DNA of 64,000 bases from Paractinoplanes deccanensis (GCF_016862115.1 NZ_BOMI01000114.1:62001-126000), one strand, 5' to 3'; positions 9,433-18,550 are shown, numbered from the stretch's first letter. Numbers and translations are program-made. Notes: generated by a model from the letters alone, not told the origin.

Positions 9433-10635
9433 TCATGGTGTGGTGAGCAGTTCGCGGATCAGGTTCTCGGTCTCGTCGTAGCCGCCCTCGCCGACCGCGA
9501 CGTGCCGCACCTGGCCCATGGCGTCGACGAGGAAGAGCGACGGCCACGCCTGCACCCCGTACGCCTGCCAGGTGCCGTAGTCGTTGTCGACGGCGACCGG
9601 ATAGGTGATGCCCTCCCGGGCGACGGCCCGGCGCACGCCGGCGATCTCGTGCTCGAAGCTGTACTCCGGCGTGTGCACGCCGATCACCTCGAGGCCCTGG
9701 GCGTGGTACTTGGCGTACCAGTCCTCGACGTGCGGGATGACGTGCCGGCAGTTGATGCAGTCGAAGGTCCAGAAGTCGACCAGGACGACCTTGCCGCGCA
9801 GGCCGGCGAGGGTGACCGGCGTGCCGACCCAGTCGGTGATGCCGGTCAGCGCGGGCGCCGGCCCGCAGTCCTGGGACTCGTCCGGCGGCTCGGTGTAGAG
9901 GGCCTGGCCGACGCACTCGGCCAGGGCGGGCGGCACGTCCGAGCCGGTGGGCACGTGCGCCGGCAGCAGTCGCTGGAACTCGTGGTCGAGCGCGGTCGCG
10001 TAGTTGGGGACGTTCACGCCGAAGGTGAGGCCCAGCGCCAGCAGGACCACCGCCACCCCGGACGCCACCCGGATGGCCCGCTGCCGGCGGCGGAACGCGG
10101 CGACCCGCTGCGACACGGCGCGCCCGGCCAGCGCGAAGACCATCAGCGTGAGGCCGGTGCCCACGGCGAAGCCGGCGGTCAGCGCGATCGTGCCGGCGCC
10201 GATGTCGCCGGTGGCGCCGGCGATGGTGATGGCCGCGAGCACCGGGCCGGCGCACGGCACGTACACCGTGCCCAGCACCAGGCCGAGCACGAAGCCACCG
10301 CGGTCGCGCCCGGCCCGCGCCTGCGGCAGCCGGGCGAACGGGGCCTCCAGGATCGCCTCGAACCGCGGCACGATGAGCCCGATGCCGAGCAGCACCAGCG
10401 CGACCAGCCCGGCCCAGCGGATCGTGCCGGGTGGCAGGGGCAGGGCGGCCAGCAGTGCCGCGCCGAGCAGCGTCAGCAGGCTGAAGCTGAGCACCAGGCC
10501 GGCCACCACGGGGTAGGGCCGGCGCTCGCGGTCCGCGCCGGACAGGAAGATCACGGGGAGCACCGGCAGGATGCACGGTGACAGCGCGGTGATCACCCCG
10601 CCGACGAGACCGATCAGTACGAGTGCGACGTCCAC
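9433..10635 (-). CDS. DsbD/CcdA membrane protein fused to thioredoxin-like domain (DipZ-like)
   Basis: A 400-residue fusion. The N-terminal ~200 residues hold about six membrane helices of the CcdA/DsbD type with the two expected Cys motifs (ALSPCILPVLPV and VYVPCAGPVLAA). After a TM helix near residue 200 comes an extracytoplasmic TlpA/AhpC-like domain with the CxxC site FWTFDCINCRH. It should carry electrons across the membrane to keep secreted thiols or cytochrome-maturation partners reduced. The domain order matches mycobacterial DipZ. The adjacent hydrolase gene is coupled to its stop. Confidence 0.92.
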   Translation of the reverse strand: MDVALVLIGLVGGVITALSPCILPVLPVIFLSGADRERRPYPVVAGLVLSFSLLTLLGAALLAALPLPPGTIRWAGLVALVLLGIGLIVPRFEAILEAPFARLPQARAGRDRGGFVLGLVLGTVYVPCAGPVLAAITIAGATGDIGAGTIALTAGFAVGTGLTLMVFALAGRAVSQRVAAFRRRQRAIRVASGVAVVLLALGLTFGVNVPNYATALDHEFQRLLPAHVPTGSDVPPALAECVGQALYTEPPDESQDCGPAPALTGITDWVGTPVTLAGLRGKVVLVDFWTFDCINCRHVIPHVEDWYAKYHAQGLEVIGVHTPEYSFEHEIAGVRRAVAREGITYPVAVDNDYGTWQAYGVQAWPSLFLVDAMGQVRHVAVGEGGYDETENLIRELLTTP

Positions 10636-10686
10636 ATCCGGTACGACGCGCCGGCCACCCGCGGATTCACGCTTGTGACCGGGGCC

Positions 10687-12291
10687 TCAGGGCATCGGGG
10701 TGATGTGCTCGACGTCCAGGCGCAGGTCGATCAGGAGCGGCCGCTCCCGCCCCGCGATCACCTTGGCGACCTGGTCGAGGTCGTGCTCGTCGCGCACGGT
10801 GAAGCCCTCGCCGCCCGCGGCGGTGGCCAGGGCGGCCAGGTCGGGCCAGGCGAACAGCGACAGCGCCGGGTCGAGGCCGCGCCGGGTGAACTGGATGTGC
10901 TCGGCGCCGTAGCCGCCGTCGTCGCAGACCACGACGATCAGGTCCTGGCCCTCGCGGACCGCGGTGGCGAACTCGGCGACCCCGCCGTGCATGAAGCCGC
11001 CGTCGCCGGTGACCAGCACGGCCGTGCGGGTGGGGTCGGCCGCCGCGGCGCCGATCGCGGTGCCCATGCCGAGGCCGATCGAGCCGAAGTTGGCCGGCAG
11101 CACGAAGTGGCCCGGCTCGGTGCGGATGAAGCGCAGCGACTCCATCATGAAGCGGCCGCCGTCGCTGACCACGAGCCGGCGCTCGGGCAGCACCTCGTCG
11201 AGGCGGCGCAGCGCGGTCTCGACGTCGACCGTGCCGGGTGCCGTGCGCGGGCGCTCGCCCATCGCCTCCTGCGCGGCGAGCGACGCGGCCATCTCCGGCG
11301 TCCGGAAAGGGCGGGCCGGCATGCCCCGCAGGTCCGCCTCCTCGACGAGGGCGCCGGCCACCGCGCCGGCGTCGCCGAGGACGACGGCGCCGGCCGTGGG
11401 CGGGACGGCCTCGAGGCGGGTGTCCACGGCGATCACCCGGCCGCCGGCCAGCAGGGCGCCCTTCTTGGTGGTGTACCCGTTGAGGCCCGCGCCCAGGCTC
11501 AGCACCAGGTCGGCGCCGTCGATGATCTCCTGAGTGGCCGCGCCGCCGAGGCTGCCCGCGATGCCCAGCGCGAAGGGCTCGCCGCGGAACAGGTCGCGTG
11601 CCTTCAGCGTGGTGGCCACGGGCGCGCCGATCCGCTCGGCCAGGCGCAGCACCGCGGCGCGCGCGTGCAGGGCGCCGCGGCCGGCCAGCACGACCGGCCG
11701 TTTCGCCGCCGCGATCCGGGCGGCCGCCTCGGCCACCGCGACCGGGTCGGGCAGCGCCCGTTGCTCGTGCGGCAGCCGCAGTGGCACCTCGCGGTAGTCG
11801 ACGTCGGCCGTCATGAAGTCCGAGGGCACGTTCAGCACGATCGGGCGGCGCTCGACGACGGCGCGGCGCAGCGCGATCGCCAGGTCGTCGAGGGTGCTCG
11901 CCGGGGTGCGGGCCTGCTCGAAGCCGGCGCCGGTGGGCAGCACGACGTCGCGCTGGGCGATGTCCTGGATGTTCCCGCGGCTCTCGGTGGCGGTGTCCCC
12001 GGCGATCAGCAGCATCGGCGCGCGGCCGCGGACGCCCTCGACCAGCCCGGTCAGGGTGTTGGTCAGCGCGGGACCGTGGGTGACGGTGACGACGCCGGGG
12101 CGGCCGGTCAGGTCGGCGTAGCCGAAGCCCATGAGCATGGCGCCGGCCTCGTGGGCGGCGCCGATGTACTTCCCGTCGTGCTCGTGCACGAAGCTGTGCA
12201 CCATGAACAGGTTGGCGTCGCCGATCAGGCCGAACATGGTGCCGACCTGGTGAGCGGCGAGGGCGCGCGCGAGCGCGGCGTGCAACTTCAT
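10687..12291 (-). CDS. Thiamine-diphosphate-dependent enzyme, acetolactate-synthase-like
   Basis: A 534-residue ThDP enzyme with the three usual domains: PYR (catalytic Glu in GAAHEAGAMLMGFGYA), central (VLSLGAGLNGYTTKKG) and PP (LVTGDGGFMHGGVAEF...VCDDGGYGAEH). The metal-binding motif reads GDGG with DDGGYG, where many homologues have Asn. Candidates include an acetolactate-synthase-like protein, benzoylformate-type decarboxylase or oxo-acid decarboxylase. No regulatory ilvN subunit is adjacent and ilvC is 7 kb away, so a biosynthetic role in valine synthesis is not supported. ATG 12291 is chosen for GAAGGGA just upstream. Confidence 0.88.
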   Translation of the reverse strand: MKLHAALARALAAHQVGTMFGLIGDANLFMVHSFVHEHDGKYIGAAHEAGAMLMGFGYADLTGRPGVVTVTHGPALTNTLTGLVEGVRGRAPMLLIAGDTATESRGNIQDIAQRDVVLPTGAGFEQARTPASTLDDLAIALRRAVVERRPIVLNVPSDFMTADVDYREVPLRLPHEQRALPDPVAVAEAAARIAAAKRPVVLAGRGALHARAAVLRLAERIGAPVATTLKARDLFRGEPFALGIAGSLGGAATQEIIDGADLVLSLGAGLNGYTTKKGALLAGGRVIAVDTRLEAVPPTAGAVVLGDAGAVAGALVEEADLRGMPARPFRTPEMAASLAAQEAMGERPRTAPGTVDVETALRRLDEVLPERRLVVSDGGRFMMESLRFIRTEPGHFVLPANFGSIGLGMGTAIGAAAADPTRTAVLVTGDGGFMHGGVAEFATAVREGQDLIVVVCDDGGYGAEHIQFTRRGLDPALSLFAWPDLAALATAAGGEGFTVRDEHDLDQVAKVIAGRERPLLIDLRLDVEHITPMP

Positions 12292-12440
12292 CTCGGTACT
12301 TCCCTTCTCACCGCCCTCCCCGACGGATGCGCGCCCCGCGCGTTCACGATCAGTCCTGTGTCGAGTCTCATGCTCTGCAACCTCGGCCACCGGTCCCCCA
12401 CGTCCCATGAGGCAGGCTCTTGGCCGGAAAGGGGACGAAA

Positions 12441-13205
12441 ATGTACCGATGGGTGATCGCGGGCATGCTCTGCGCATCCGTGGCGGGGTGCGGCACGACG
12501 CCGGATCCCGTCGAGGCGCAAGTGCACACGCTGCCGCCCGCGGCGCCGGCGGCGGCGCCGTCCCCTTCGCCGTCCGCCGCGCCGCGACCCGTCACCTATC
12601 CCGCGCACGGCGCCGCGAAATGGCTGATCGCGCCGGGGCAGCAGGGCCCGGCGGCGGGCACCGGCGGGCGCCTGATGCGCTACCGGGTCGCGGTCGAGCG
12701 GGACATCCGCAACCTGTCCACCCCGGCCTTCGCCGACGCGGTCACGGCCACCCTGGCCGACCCGCGCAGCTGGATCGGCGGCGGCTCCCTGCGGCTGCGC
12801 CGGGTCGGGCCCGGCCAGCCGTACGACTTCACGATCTTCCTCGCCACGCCGGACACCCGCGACCGGCTCTGCGGCGACGTCGCGGACGGCTACACGTCCT
12901 GCCGCAACGGCAACGCCGTCGTGCTCAACGTCGCGCGCTGGGTCAAGGGCGTGCCCGGCTACGCGGCGGGCCTGGCCGTCTACCGGCAGTACATGGTGAA
13001 CCACGAGGTCGGCCACCGGCTGGGCCACGGCCACGAGCTGTGCCCCGGCGCCGGCCGGCCCGCCCCGGTGATGCAACAGCAGACCCTCGGCATGCACGGC
13101 TGCGTGCCGAACGCGTGGCCCTACCCGAAGGGCACGATCTATCACGGACCGTCCGGGCAGTACGACGACCAGCCGCCGGGGCGGGACGCGGGCCGGCTCT
13201 CCTAG
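12441..13205 (+). CDS. DUF3152-type metalloprotease-like lipoprotein
   Basis: The 254-residue product begins with a lipoprotein signal peptide (MYRWVIAGMLCASVAGC, lipid-modified Cys about residue 17). A Pro/Ala-rich spacer follows, then a DUF3152-type domain containing NHEVGHRLGHGHELCPG, a zincin-like HExxH...H motif with HEVGH as the core. Four Cys in the mature part may form disulfides. It is likely anchored outside the membrane; a peptidase role is suggested by the motif but not established. ATG 12441 has GGAAAGGGGA upstream. It is divergent from the ThDP enzyme gene. Confidence 0.85.
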   Translation: MYRWVIAGMLCASVAGCGTTPDPVEAQVHTLPPAAPAAAPSPSPSAAPRPVTYPAHGAAKWLIAPGQQGPAAGTGGRLMRYRVAVERDIRNLSTPAFADAVTATLADPRSWIGGGSLRLRRVGPGQPYDFTIFLATPDTRDRLCGDVADGYTSCRNGNAVVLNVARWVKGVPGYAAGLAVYRQYMVNHEVGHRLGHGHELCPGAGRPAPVMQQQTLGMHGCVPNAWPYPKGTIYHGPSGQYDDQPPGRDAGRLS

Positions 13206-13648
13206 CGACCGGGGTAACGCTCGGTGACCTCCTGGAGCAGGAAGCCGTTGCCGTCCGGGTCGGTGAACGACGCGAACGAGCCGTACGAGGCCCGGCCCGG
13301 GTAGAGCCCCGGAACCCGCTTGGCGGTGCCGGCGTGGTGGAAGACGCCGTCCTCGTCGTGGAAGATCTCGCTCACCTCGACGCCGCGGCCCACCAGGTCG
13401 GCCCGCGCCTCCTCGATGTCCTTCACGGTGAGGTGGATGTTCTCCACCGAGCCGGGAGCGGCCGTGCCGATGCCCGTGCCGACGACGATCGAGCAGGGCG
13501 ACCCGGGCGGGGTGAAGTGCACGACCCGGAAGTCCTCCCCGTCGATGTAGTCGAGGTCCTCGCGGAACCCGATGCGCTTGAAGAACTCCTTGGACCGGTC
13601 GACGTCGGCGACCGGAAGGACGATCAGCTCGAGCTGGTAGTCCACCAT
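13202..13648 (-). CDS. VOC (glyoxalase/bleomycin resistance-like) protein 1
   Basis: A 148-residue vicinal-oxygen-chelate protein: LELIVLPVADVDRSKEFFKRIGF starts the first beta-alpha-beta-beta-beta unit and SFTDPDGNGFLLQEVTERYPGR ends the second. It is closely related to the protein of 17893-18498 (shared VLPV.DVD, FTPPGS, EIFHD.GVFHHAG). The substrate is unknown. It lies downstream of the LAL regulator gene in the same orientation and has its own inverted repeat 62 bp upstream. The stop overlaps that of the DUF3152 gene. Confidence 0.9.
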   Translation of the reverse strand: MVDYQLELIVLPVADVDRSKEFFKRIGFREDLDYIDGEDFRVVHFTPPGSPCSIVVGTGIGTAAPGSVENIHLTVKDIEEARADLVGRGVEVSEIFHDEDGVFHHAGTAKRVPGLYPGRASYGSFASFTDPDGNGFLLQEVTERYPGR

Positions 13649-13708
13649 CGTGCACTCCCCTTGGTGTGGAATCGGGTCCCACGATGCCCCGCCCGTGCCG
13701 CCGGTCGC

Positions 13709-13727
13709 CCCAGGGTGACACCCTGGG
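13709..13727. promoter_or_regulatory. Inverted repeat upstream of VOC 1 (CCAGGG-N5-CCCTGG)
   Basis: A 19-base perfect palindrome with nine-base arms CCCAGGGTG / CACCCTGGG around a central A, 61 bp before the VOC 1 start. The same core with the same 5-base spacing occurs before VOC 2 (18534-18550). A common operator for the neighbouring LAL regulator is the obvious inference. Confidence 0.6.
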
Positions 13728-13740
13728 CGTCCCCCGTAGG

Positions 13741-16443
13741 TCACCGGTCGCCGAGGACCTTGGCGAGCTCGCGCCGCGACGTGATCCCCAGCTTCGTGAA
13801 GATCTTGCGCAGGTGCCATTCGACGGTGCGCGGGCTCAGGAAGAGCACGGCGCCGATCTCGGGGTTGGTGCGGCCCGCCACGGCGAGCCGCGCGATCTGC
13901 GACTCCTGGCTGGTCAGCGAGTCCGGCGCACTCGCCGTGGACCGGGCGCGGACCGTCTCGCCGGTGGCGGTCAGCTCCCGGCCGGCCCGCTCGGCGAAGG
14001 CCGCCGCGCCCATCGTGCCGAAGGCCTCGTACGCGGCGCGCAGCTGGGCGCGGGCGTCGACGCGGCGGTTCTCGCGGCGCAGCCACTCGCCGTAGAGCAG
14101 GCGGGTGCGGGCCACCTCGAGGCCGAGCCGCGACGCCGGCAGCAGCGCGAGCGCCTCCTCGAAATGCTTCTCCTCCGGCGTGACCAGTGCCGAGGCCAGC
14201 GCCAGCTCGCCGCGCGCCCACGGGGTGGGGTTGGCCGCGGTCAGCTCGGCGATGCGGTCGCGGGTGCGCGCCGCGGTCTCCAGGTCGCCGGAGCGGGCGG
14301 CCGCCTCGACCAGCTCGTTGAGCACCCAGCGGTGGATGCCCAGGTCGGGATGCTCCAGCGCGCCCCGGGCGGCCGTGGCGGCGGCCTGGTAGCGGCCGTA
14401 CTGGTTGTGCAGCAGGGCGCGGTGGTAGGCGACGTGGTTGAGCACGCGGCCCTCGCCGCGCTCGGCGGCGGCCTCGGCGGCGGCGTCGAGCATCGCCCGC
14501 GCCTCCTCCTCGGGCTCGCGCAGGACCACCAGGGACAGCTCGGCGCCGGGCGGCGGGAACATCCCGGTCGCCTGCTGGAACGCCTTGGCCTCGTCGACCA
14601 GGACGGACGCGTCGGCGAACCGGCCGGCGTGCAGCAGCGCGCCCGCCCGGAAGCTCAGCGCCGCCGGGCGCCCCGCGATGCTCGCGCCCTCGCGGACGAG
14701 CCGGACCGCGCGCTCGGTGAGCCGGTGGAACGCCTCGTCGTCGCGGGCCTCGTTCAGCGCCGGCACGACCATCCAGAGCGAGTCCAGGTCGTCGTCGTGG
14801 ACGAACGCGCCGACGCCCCGGGCGAGCAGCGGGATGCCCTGCACGGGCCCGTCCAGCGCCCAGGTGGTCAGGCCGGTGAGGAGCAGCCCGACGGCGCTCT
14901 CGTCGGCGGGCACCTCGCGCGCCCGGGCGGCGACCCGGCGCAGGTCGTCGCCGCCGAGGCGGCCCGCGTGCACCGCCGCGCCCGTGGCGGCGAAGAAAGT
15001 GCGGCGCGCGGCGTCCTGGTCGAGGTCGGCGAGCTTGTTCGCCGCGGCCAGCAGCGGCTCGACCGCGGACCGGCCCGGGTTGAGGGCGAACGCGATCTGG
15101 GAGCGCAGCACCTCCACGTCGGCCTGCTGGAGCGGGTCGAGCGGACCGAGCTCGGCGGCGGCCAGCAGCTCGGGCACCAGCGCGGGCCGGCCGGCCGTGA
15201 ACTGGGCCCAGGCGGCGGCGAGGGCCCGCCGGGCGCGGGGCTTGGGATCGGGCGTCAGCTGGGCCGCACGTTCCAGGAACGCGGCGGCCGCCGACCGGCC
15301 ACCGCGGGCGAGGGCCCGGCCGGCCGACTCCTCCAGCTCCACGGCGACCTGCTCCTCGGGGCCGACCGCGGCGTGCGCGCGGTGCCAGGCGCGGCGGTCG
15401 GGGTCCTGCGCGGGGTCGGTCACCTCGGCCAGCGCCCCGTGCACGCGGCGCAGCTCGGCCAGGGGCGCCGAGCGCCAGGCCGCCGAGCGCACCAGCGGGT
15501 GCCGGAAGCGCACCCGGGTGCCGATCTCGACGAGGCCCGCGGTCTCGGCCGGGCCGGCCGCGTCCACGCCGACGCCGAGCCGGTCGAGGGCGCGCCACAG
15601 CAGCGGCACGTCGCCCACCGGCTCGACGGCGGCGGCCAGCAGGACCGTGCGGGTGTCCTCGGGCAGCTCCCCGATGCGGCGCTCGAACCCGGCCTCGACG
15701 CGGCCGGCGAGCGGGGCCGAGCTGTGGCCGCCGAAGCCGAACGCGAGCTCGGCGGGGCTGAGCCCGCGCGGCAGCTCCAGCAGGGCCAGCGGATTGCCGC
15801 GGGTCTCGGCCACGATGCGGTCGCGGACGCGCGCGTCGACCCGGCCGGGCAGCACCGAGTCGAGCAGCGCCCGCGCGTCGGCGTCGGAGAGCCCCTCGAC
15901 GCGCAGCTCCGGCAGGCCGCCGAGCAGCTGCTCGCCGCCGGGGCTGCGGGCGCCGAAGACCAGCGCGACCGACTCGGCGTCGAGCCGCCGCGCCACGAAG
16001 GTGAGGATCACCTCGGACATGCGGTCGAGCCACTGCACGTCGTCGACCACGCAGAGCAGCGGCTGGTCGGCGCCGGCCTCGGCGAAGAGCCCGAGCACGG
16101 CGAGCCCGACGATCAGCGCGTCGGGCGGCTCGCCGGCGGCCAGCCCGAAGCCGGTGGCGAGCGCCTGCCGCTGCGGGTCGGGCAGCCGGTCGAGATAGCC
16201 CATCAGGGGCGCGCAGACCTGTTGGAGCGCCGAATAGGCGATCTCGGTCTCCGGCTCCACCCCGGCGGTGCGGGCGACCCGCTCGCCGGTCGCCGCCTCG
16301 GTCAGGTAGTCGAGCAGGGCGGTCTTGCCGGCGCCGGCCTCGCCGCGCAGCACCAGCACCCGGCTGCGCCCGCCCCGCACGTCGCGCAGCAGCCGGTCGA
16401 GCTCCTCCTGTTCGCGGCGTCGCCCGCGCAGCAGCGTCTCCAC
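13741..16443 (-). CDS. Large LuxR-family (LAL) ATPase regulator, paralogue B
   Basis: A 900-residue regulator with the layout of paralogue A: Walker A LRGEAGAGKTALLDYL near residue 30, Walker B LLCVVDDVQWLDRMS, helical repeats, and a C-terminal LuxR domain (LTSQESQIARLAVAGRTNPEI...LFLSPRTVEWHLRKIFTKLGI). The N-terminus METLLRGRRREQEELDRL aligns directly with paralogue A. The GTG start at 16443 is one base after the TGA of the flavoprotein gene, so the two form an operon. It probably controls the VOC and flavoprotein genes around it, given the shared inverted repeats; this is inference. Confidence 0.93.
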   Translation of the reverse strand: METLLRGRRREQEELDRLLRDVRGGRSRVLVLRGEAGAGKTALLDYLTEAATGERVARTAGVEPETEIAYSALQQVCAPLMGYLDRLPDPQRQALATGFGLAAGEPPDALIVGLAVLGLFAEAGADQPLLCVVDDVQWLDRMSEVILTFVARRLDAESVALVFGARSPGGEQLLGGLPELRVEGLSDADARALLDSVLPGRVDARVRDRIVAETRGNPLALLELPRGLSPAELAFGFGGHSSAPLAGRVEAGFERRIGELPEDTRTVLLAAAVEPVGDVPLLWRALDRLGVGVDAAGPAETAGLVEIGTRVRFRHPLVRSAAWRSAPLAELRRVHGALAEVTDPAQDPDRRAWHRAHAAVGPEEQVAVELEESAGRALARGGRSAAAAFLERAAQLTPDPKPRARRALAAAWAQFTAGRPALVPELLAAAELGPLDPLQQADVEVLRSQIAFALNPGRSAVEPLLAAANKLADLDQDAARRTFFAATGAAVHAGRLGGDDLRRVAARAREVPADESAVGLLLTGLTTWALDGPVQGIPLLARGVGAFVHDDDLDSLWMVVPALNEARDDEAFHRLTERAVRLVREGASIAGRPAALSFRAGALLHAGRFADASVLVDEAKAFQQATGMFPPPGAELSLVVLREPEEEARAMLDAAAEAAAERGEGRVLNHVAYHRALLHNQYGRYQAAATAARGALEHPDLGIHRWVLNELVEAAARSGDLETAARTRDRIAELTAANPTPWARGELALASALVTPEEKHFEEALALLPASRLGLEVARTRLLYGEWLRRENRRVDARAQLRAAYEAFGTMGAAAFAERAGRELTATGETVRARSTASAPDSLTSQESQIARLAVAGRTNPEIGAVLFLSPRTVEWHLRKIFTKLGITSRRELAKVLGDR

Positions 16444-16444
16444 G

Positions 16445-17809
16445 TCAGAGTCCCAGGGCGTTGAAGAGGTTGAGCCAGATCTCGCTGCGGGTCGGGAAGG
16501 CCGGGACGGCGTGCCGCAGCCGCCGGAGCGGCACCTCCCCGACGATCGCGATGGTGGCGGCCTGGAGGAAGTCCGCGACGGCAGTGCCGGTGACGGTGAC
16601 GCCGACGAGCACGTCGCGGTCGGTGTCGATGACGAACCGGCTGGTGCCGCCGCCCCCGCCGGAGAAGCGGCCGCCCGCGTTGCCGTCGGTCTCCACGTCG
16701 ACGACCCGGGTCCGCAGGCCCGCCGCGGCCGCGGCGGCCGAGGTGAGGCCGACCGCGGCGACCTGCGGCTCGGTGAAGATCACCCGCGGCGACCCGGCGC
16801 CGTCGGCGAGATGCTCGGTGACGATGCTGCGGCCGAGGATCTCGCCGGCCGCGATGCCCGCCTGGTACTTGGCCATGTGCGTGAACAGGGCACGGCCGTT
16901 GAGGTCGCCGATCGCGTAGAGCCAGTCGTGTCCCGGCACGCGCATCCGCTCGTCCACCCGGACGTAGCCGTCCGCGGGCGCGCCGACGGTCTCCAGGCCG
17001 AGATCCGCCGTCTGCGGCGTGCGCCCGGTGGCCACCAGGATCTCGTCGGCGGTGACGCTGCCGCCGTCGCTCAGCCGGACCGTCACGCCGCTGTCGTCGC
17101 GCCGCACGGAGGTGGCCGTCGCCCCGGTCAGCACGTCGACGCCCTGCTCCTTGAGGGACGCCGCGACCTGCTCGCCGGCGAAGTCCTCCTCGCGCGCAAG
17201 CAGGCCGTGGCCGCCGGCGATCAGCGTGACGCGCGCACCGAGCGACGCGTACGCCTGGGTCATCTCGGCGCCGACCACACCGCCCCCGATGACGATCAGC
17301 GAGGCCGGGATCGCCTCCGCCGTCGTCGCCTCCCGGTTGGTCCACGGCCGCGCCCCGGCCAGTCCGTCGATGTCCGGCAGCGCCGCTCGGGTGCCGCCCG
17401 CCAGGATGACGGCCCGCCGGGCCTCGATGACCTCGTCGCCGGCCACGACCCGCCGCTGTCCCGCGAGCCTCCCCCGGCCCCGGATCAGCGTGATGCCGCG
17501 CTCGGTGAGCCACGGCACCTGGTAGCCGTCGTCGAGGTGGCCGATCAGCTCGTCGCGGTAGTCCAGCACCGCGCGCACGTCGAGCGGCCCGGTGACCGCG
17601 GCCGAGACGCCGGCCGTCCGGCGCGCCTCGGCGAGCAGCTCACCGGGGCGCAGCAGCGCCTTGGACGGGATGCACGCGTAGAACGAGCACTCGCCGCCGA
17701 CCTTGTCGGACTCCACGATCGCCACGCTCAGGCCCGCCTCGGCCAGCTTGCCGGCCGCCACCTCGCCGCCCGGGCCCGCGCCGATCACCACCACGTCGAA
17801 ACTCCGCAT
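16445..17809 (-). CDS. Flavoprotein disulfide reductase homologue (dihydrolipoamide dehydrogenase-like)
   Basis: A 454-residue FAD/NAD(P) protein. It has the FAD motif DVVVIGAGPGGEVAAGKLAEAG, the redox-active pair in GGECSFYACIPSK (C-x4-C near residue 43), the NAD(P) motif IVIGGGVVGAEMTQAYASLGA and the second FAD motif LYAIGDLNGRALFTHMAKYQ. The C-terminal dimerisation domain reads AFPTRSE where lipoamide dehydrogenases have HPTxSE, so the usual catalytic His is replaced by Phe. It may reduce a substrate other than lipoamide, as in mercuric-reductase-like or soluble transhydrogenase-like groups. It is the first gene of an operon with LAL paralogue B. Confidence 0.9.
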   Translation of the reverse strand: MRSFDVVVIGAGPGGEVAAGKLAEAGLSVAIVESDKVGGECSFYACIPSKALLRPGELLAEARRTAGVSAAVTGPLDVRAVLDYRDELIGHLDDGYQVPWLTERGITLIRGRGRLAGQRRVVAGDEVIEARRAVILAGGTRAALPDIDGLAGARPWTNREATTAEAIPASLIVIGGGVVGAEMTQAYASLGARVTLIAGGHGLLAREEDFAGEQVAASLKEQGVDVLTGATATSVRRDDSGVTVRLSDGGSVTADEILVATGRTPQTADLGLETVGAPADGYVRVDERMRVPGHDWLYAIGDLNGRALFTHMAKYQAGIAAGEILGRSIVTEHLADGAGSPRVIFTEPQVAAVGLTSAAAAAAGLRTRVVDVETDGNAGGRFSGGGGGTSRFVIDTDRDVLVGVTVTGTAVADFLQAATIAIVGEVPLRRLRHAVPAFPTRSEIWLNLFNALGL

Positions 17810-17855
17810 GCTCCGATCTTCGTACACGGCGGCGCCCGGAAGGCCCCGTGGTGGA

Positions 17856-17876
17856 CCCTGGTGTCCCCGGCCAGGG
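17856..17876. promoter_or_regulatory. Variant CCCTGG/CCAGGG repeat upstream of the flavoprotein gene
   Basis: CCCTGG (17856-17861) and CCAGGG (17871-17876) flank a 9-base spacer, 47 bp before the flavoprotein start. The half-sites are those of the two VOC operators, but in everted order and with wider spacing. It may be a weaker site for the same regulator. Confidence 0.35.
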
Positions 17877-17892
17877 ACCCCCCGGGGTGACC

Positions 17893-18498
17893 TCACGCGT
17901 CCAGGCCGGCCGCCTTCGCCATGTACGCGGCGTACCAGGACGGCCACTGCTCGTCGTAGTGGCCGAGCACCTTCTCGTGCTCGCCGTGCGCGGCCGCGGC
18001 GTCGCGCAGCGCCTGTTCCACGGCGGCCACCGAGTCGTAGACGACGCGGTCGGTGCGGCCCGGGTGCCGGCTGGTGACCTCCTGGACGAAGAAGAGATTG
18101 CCGTCCGGGTCGGTGAAGGAGAACCAGGAGCTGTACGACCTGCGCTCCGGGTGCGGCCCGGCGACCCGGTCCTTGCTGCCCGCGTGGTGGAAGACGCCGC
18201 CCGCGTCGTGGAAGATCTCGCTCGCCTCGGCGCCCTTGCCGATCAGCTCGTCCCGGGCCGCGGCGATGTCCCCGGTGACCAGGGTCACGCTCTGCGCGGT
18301 GCCCGGCCGCTCCTCGGTGATGTCGTTGCCCAGCATGATCGACGCCGCCGAGCCGGGCGGGGTGAAGGCCACCAGCCGCAGTCCGTCCGCGCCGGAGTAG
18401 TCGGTGTCCTTGCGCCAGCCGAGCCGCTCGTAGAACTCCTTGGCCGCGTCCACGTCCGAGACCGGCAGGACGACAACTTCGATCTTGAAATCAACCAT
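17893..18498 (-). CDS. VOC protein 2 with C-terminal extension
   Basis: A 201-residue protein whose first ~145 residues are a VOC domain (IEVVVLPVSDVDAAKEFYERLGW ... SFTDPDGNLFFVQEVTSRHPGR) very like VOC 1. A ~50-residue helical tail follows (VYDSVAAVEQALRDAAAAHGEHEKVLGHYDEQWPSWYAAYMAKAAG). The tail resembles a short segment found attached to some actinomycete VOC proteins; its role is unknown. A CCAGGG-N5-CCCTGG palindrome lies 36 bp upstream. Confidence 0.88.
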   Translation of the reverse strand: MVDFKIEVVVLPVSDVDAAKEFYERLGWRKDTDYSGADGLRLVAFTPPGSAASIMLGNDITEERPGTAQSVTLVTGDIAAARDELIGKGAEASEIFHDAGGVFHHAGSKDRVAGPHPERRSYSSWFSFTDPDGNLFFVQEVTSRHPGRTDRVVYDSVAAVEQALRDAAAAHGEHEKVLGHYDEQWPSWYAAYMAKAAGLDA

Positions 18499-18533
18499 GC
18501 CCTCAGCCTCTCCCGCCGGGCACCGGCGGCGCC

Positions 18534-18550
18534 CCAGGGACGGTCCCTGG
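18534..18550. promoter_or_regulatory. Inverted repeat upstream of VOC 2 (CCAGGG-N5-CCCTGG)
   Basis: CCAGGGACGGTCCCTGG is a 17-base palindrome around a central G, 36 bp before the VOC 2 start and 88 bp before the divergent monooxygenase. It has the same half-sites and spacing as 13709-13727, so both genes flanking it could be controlled from here. Confidence 0.6.
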
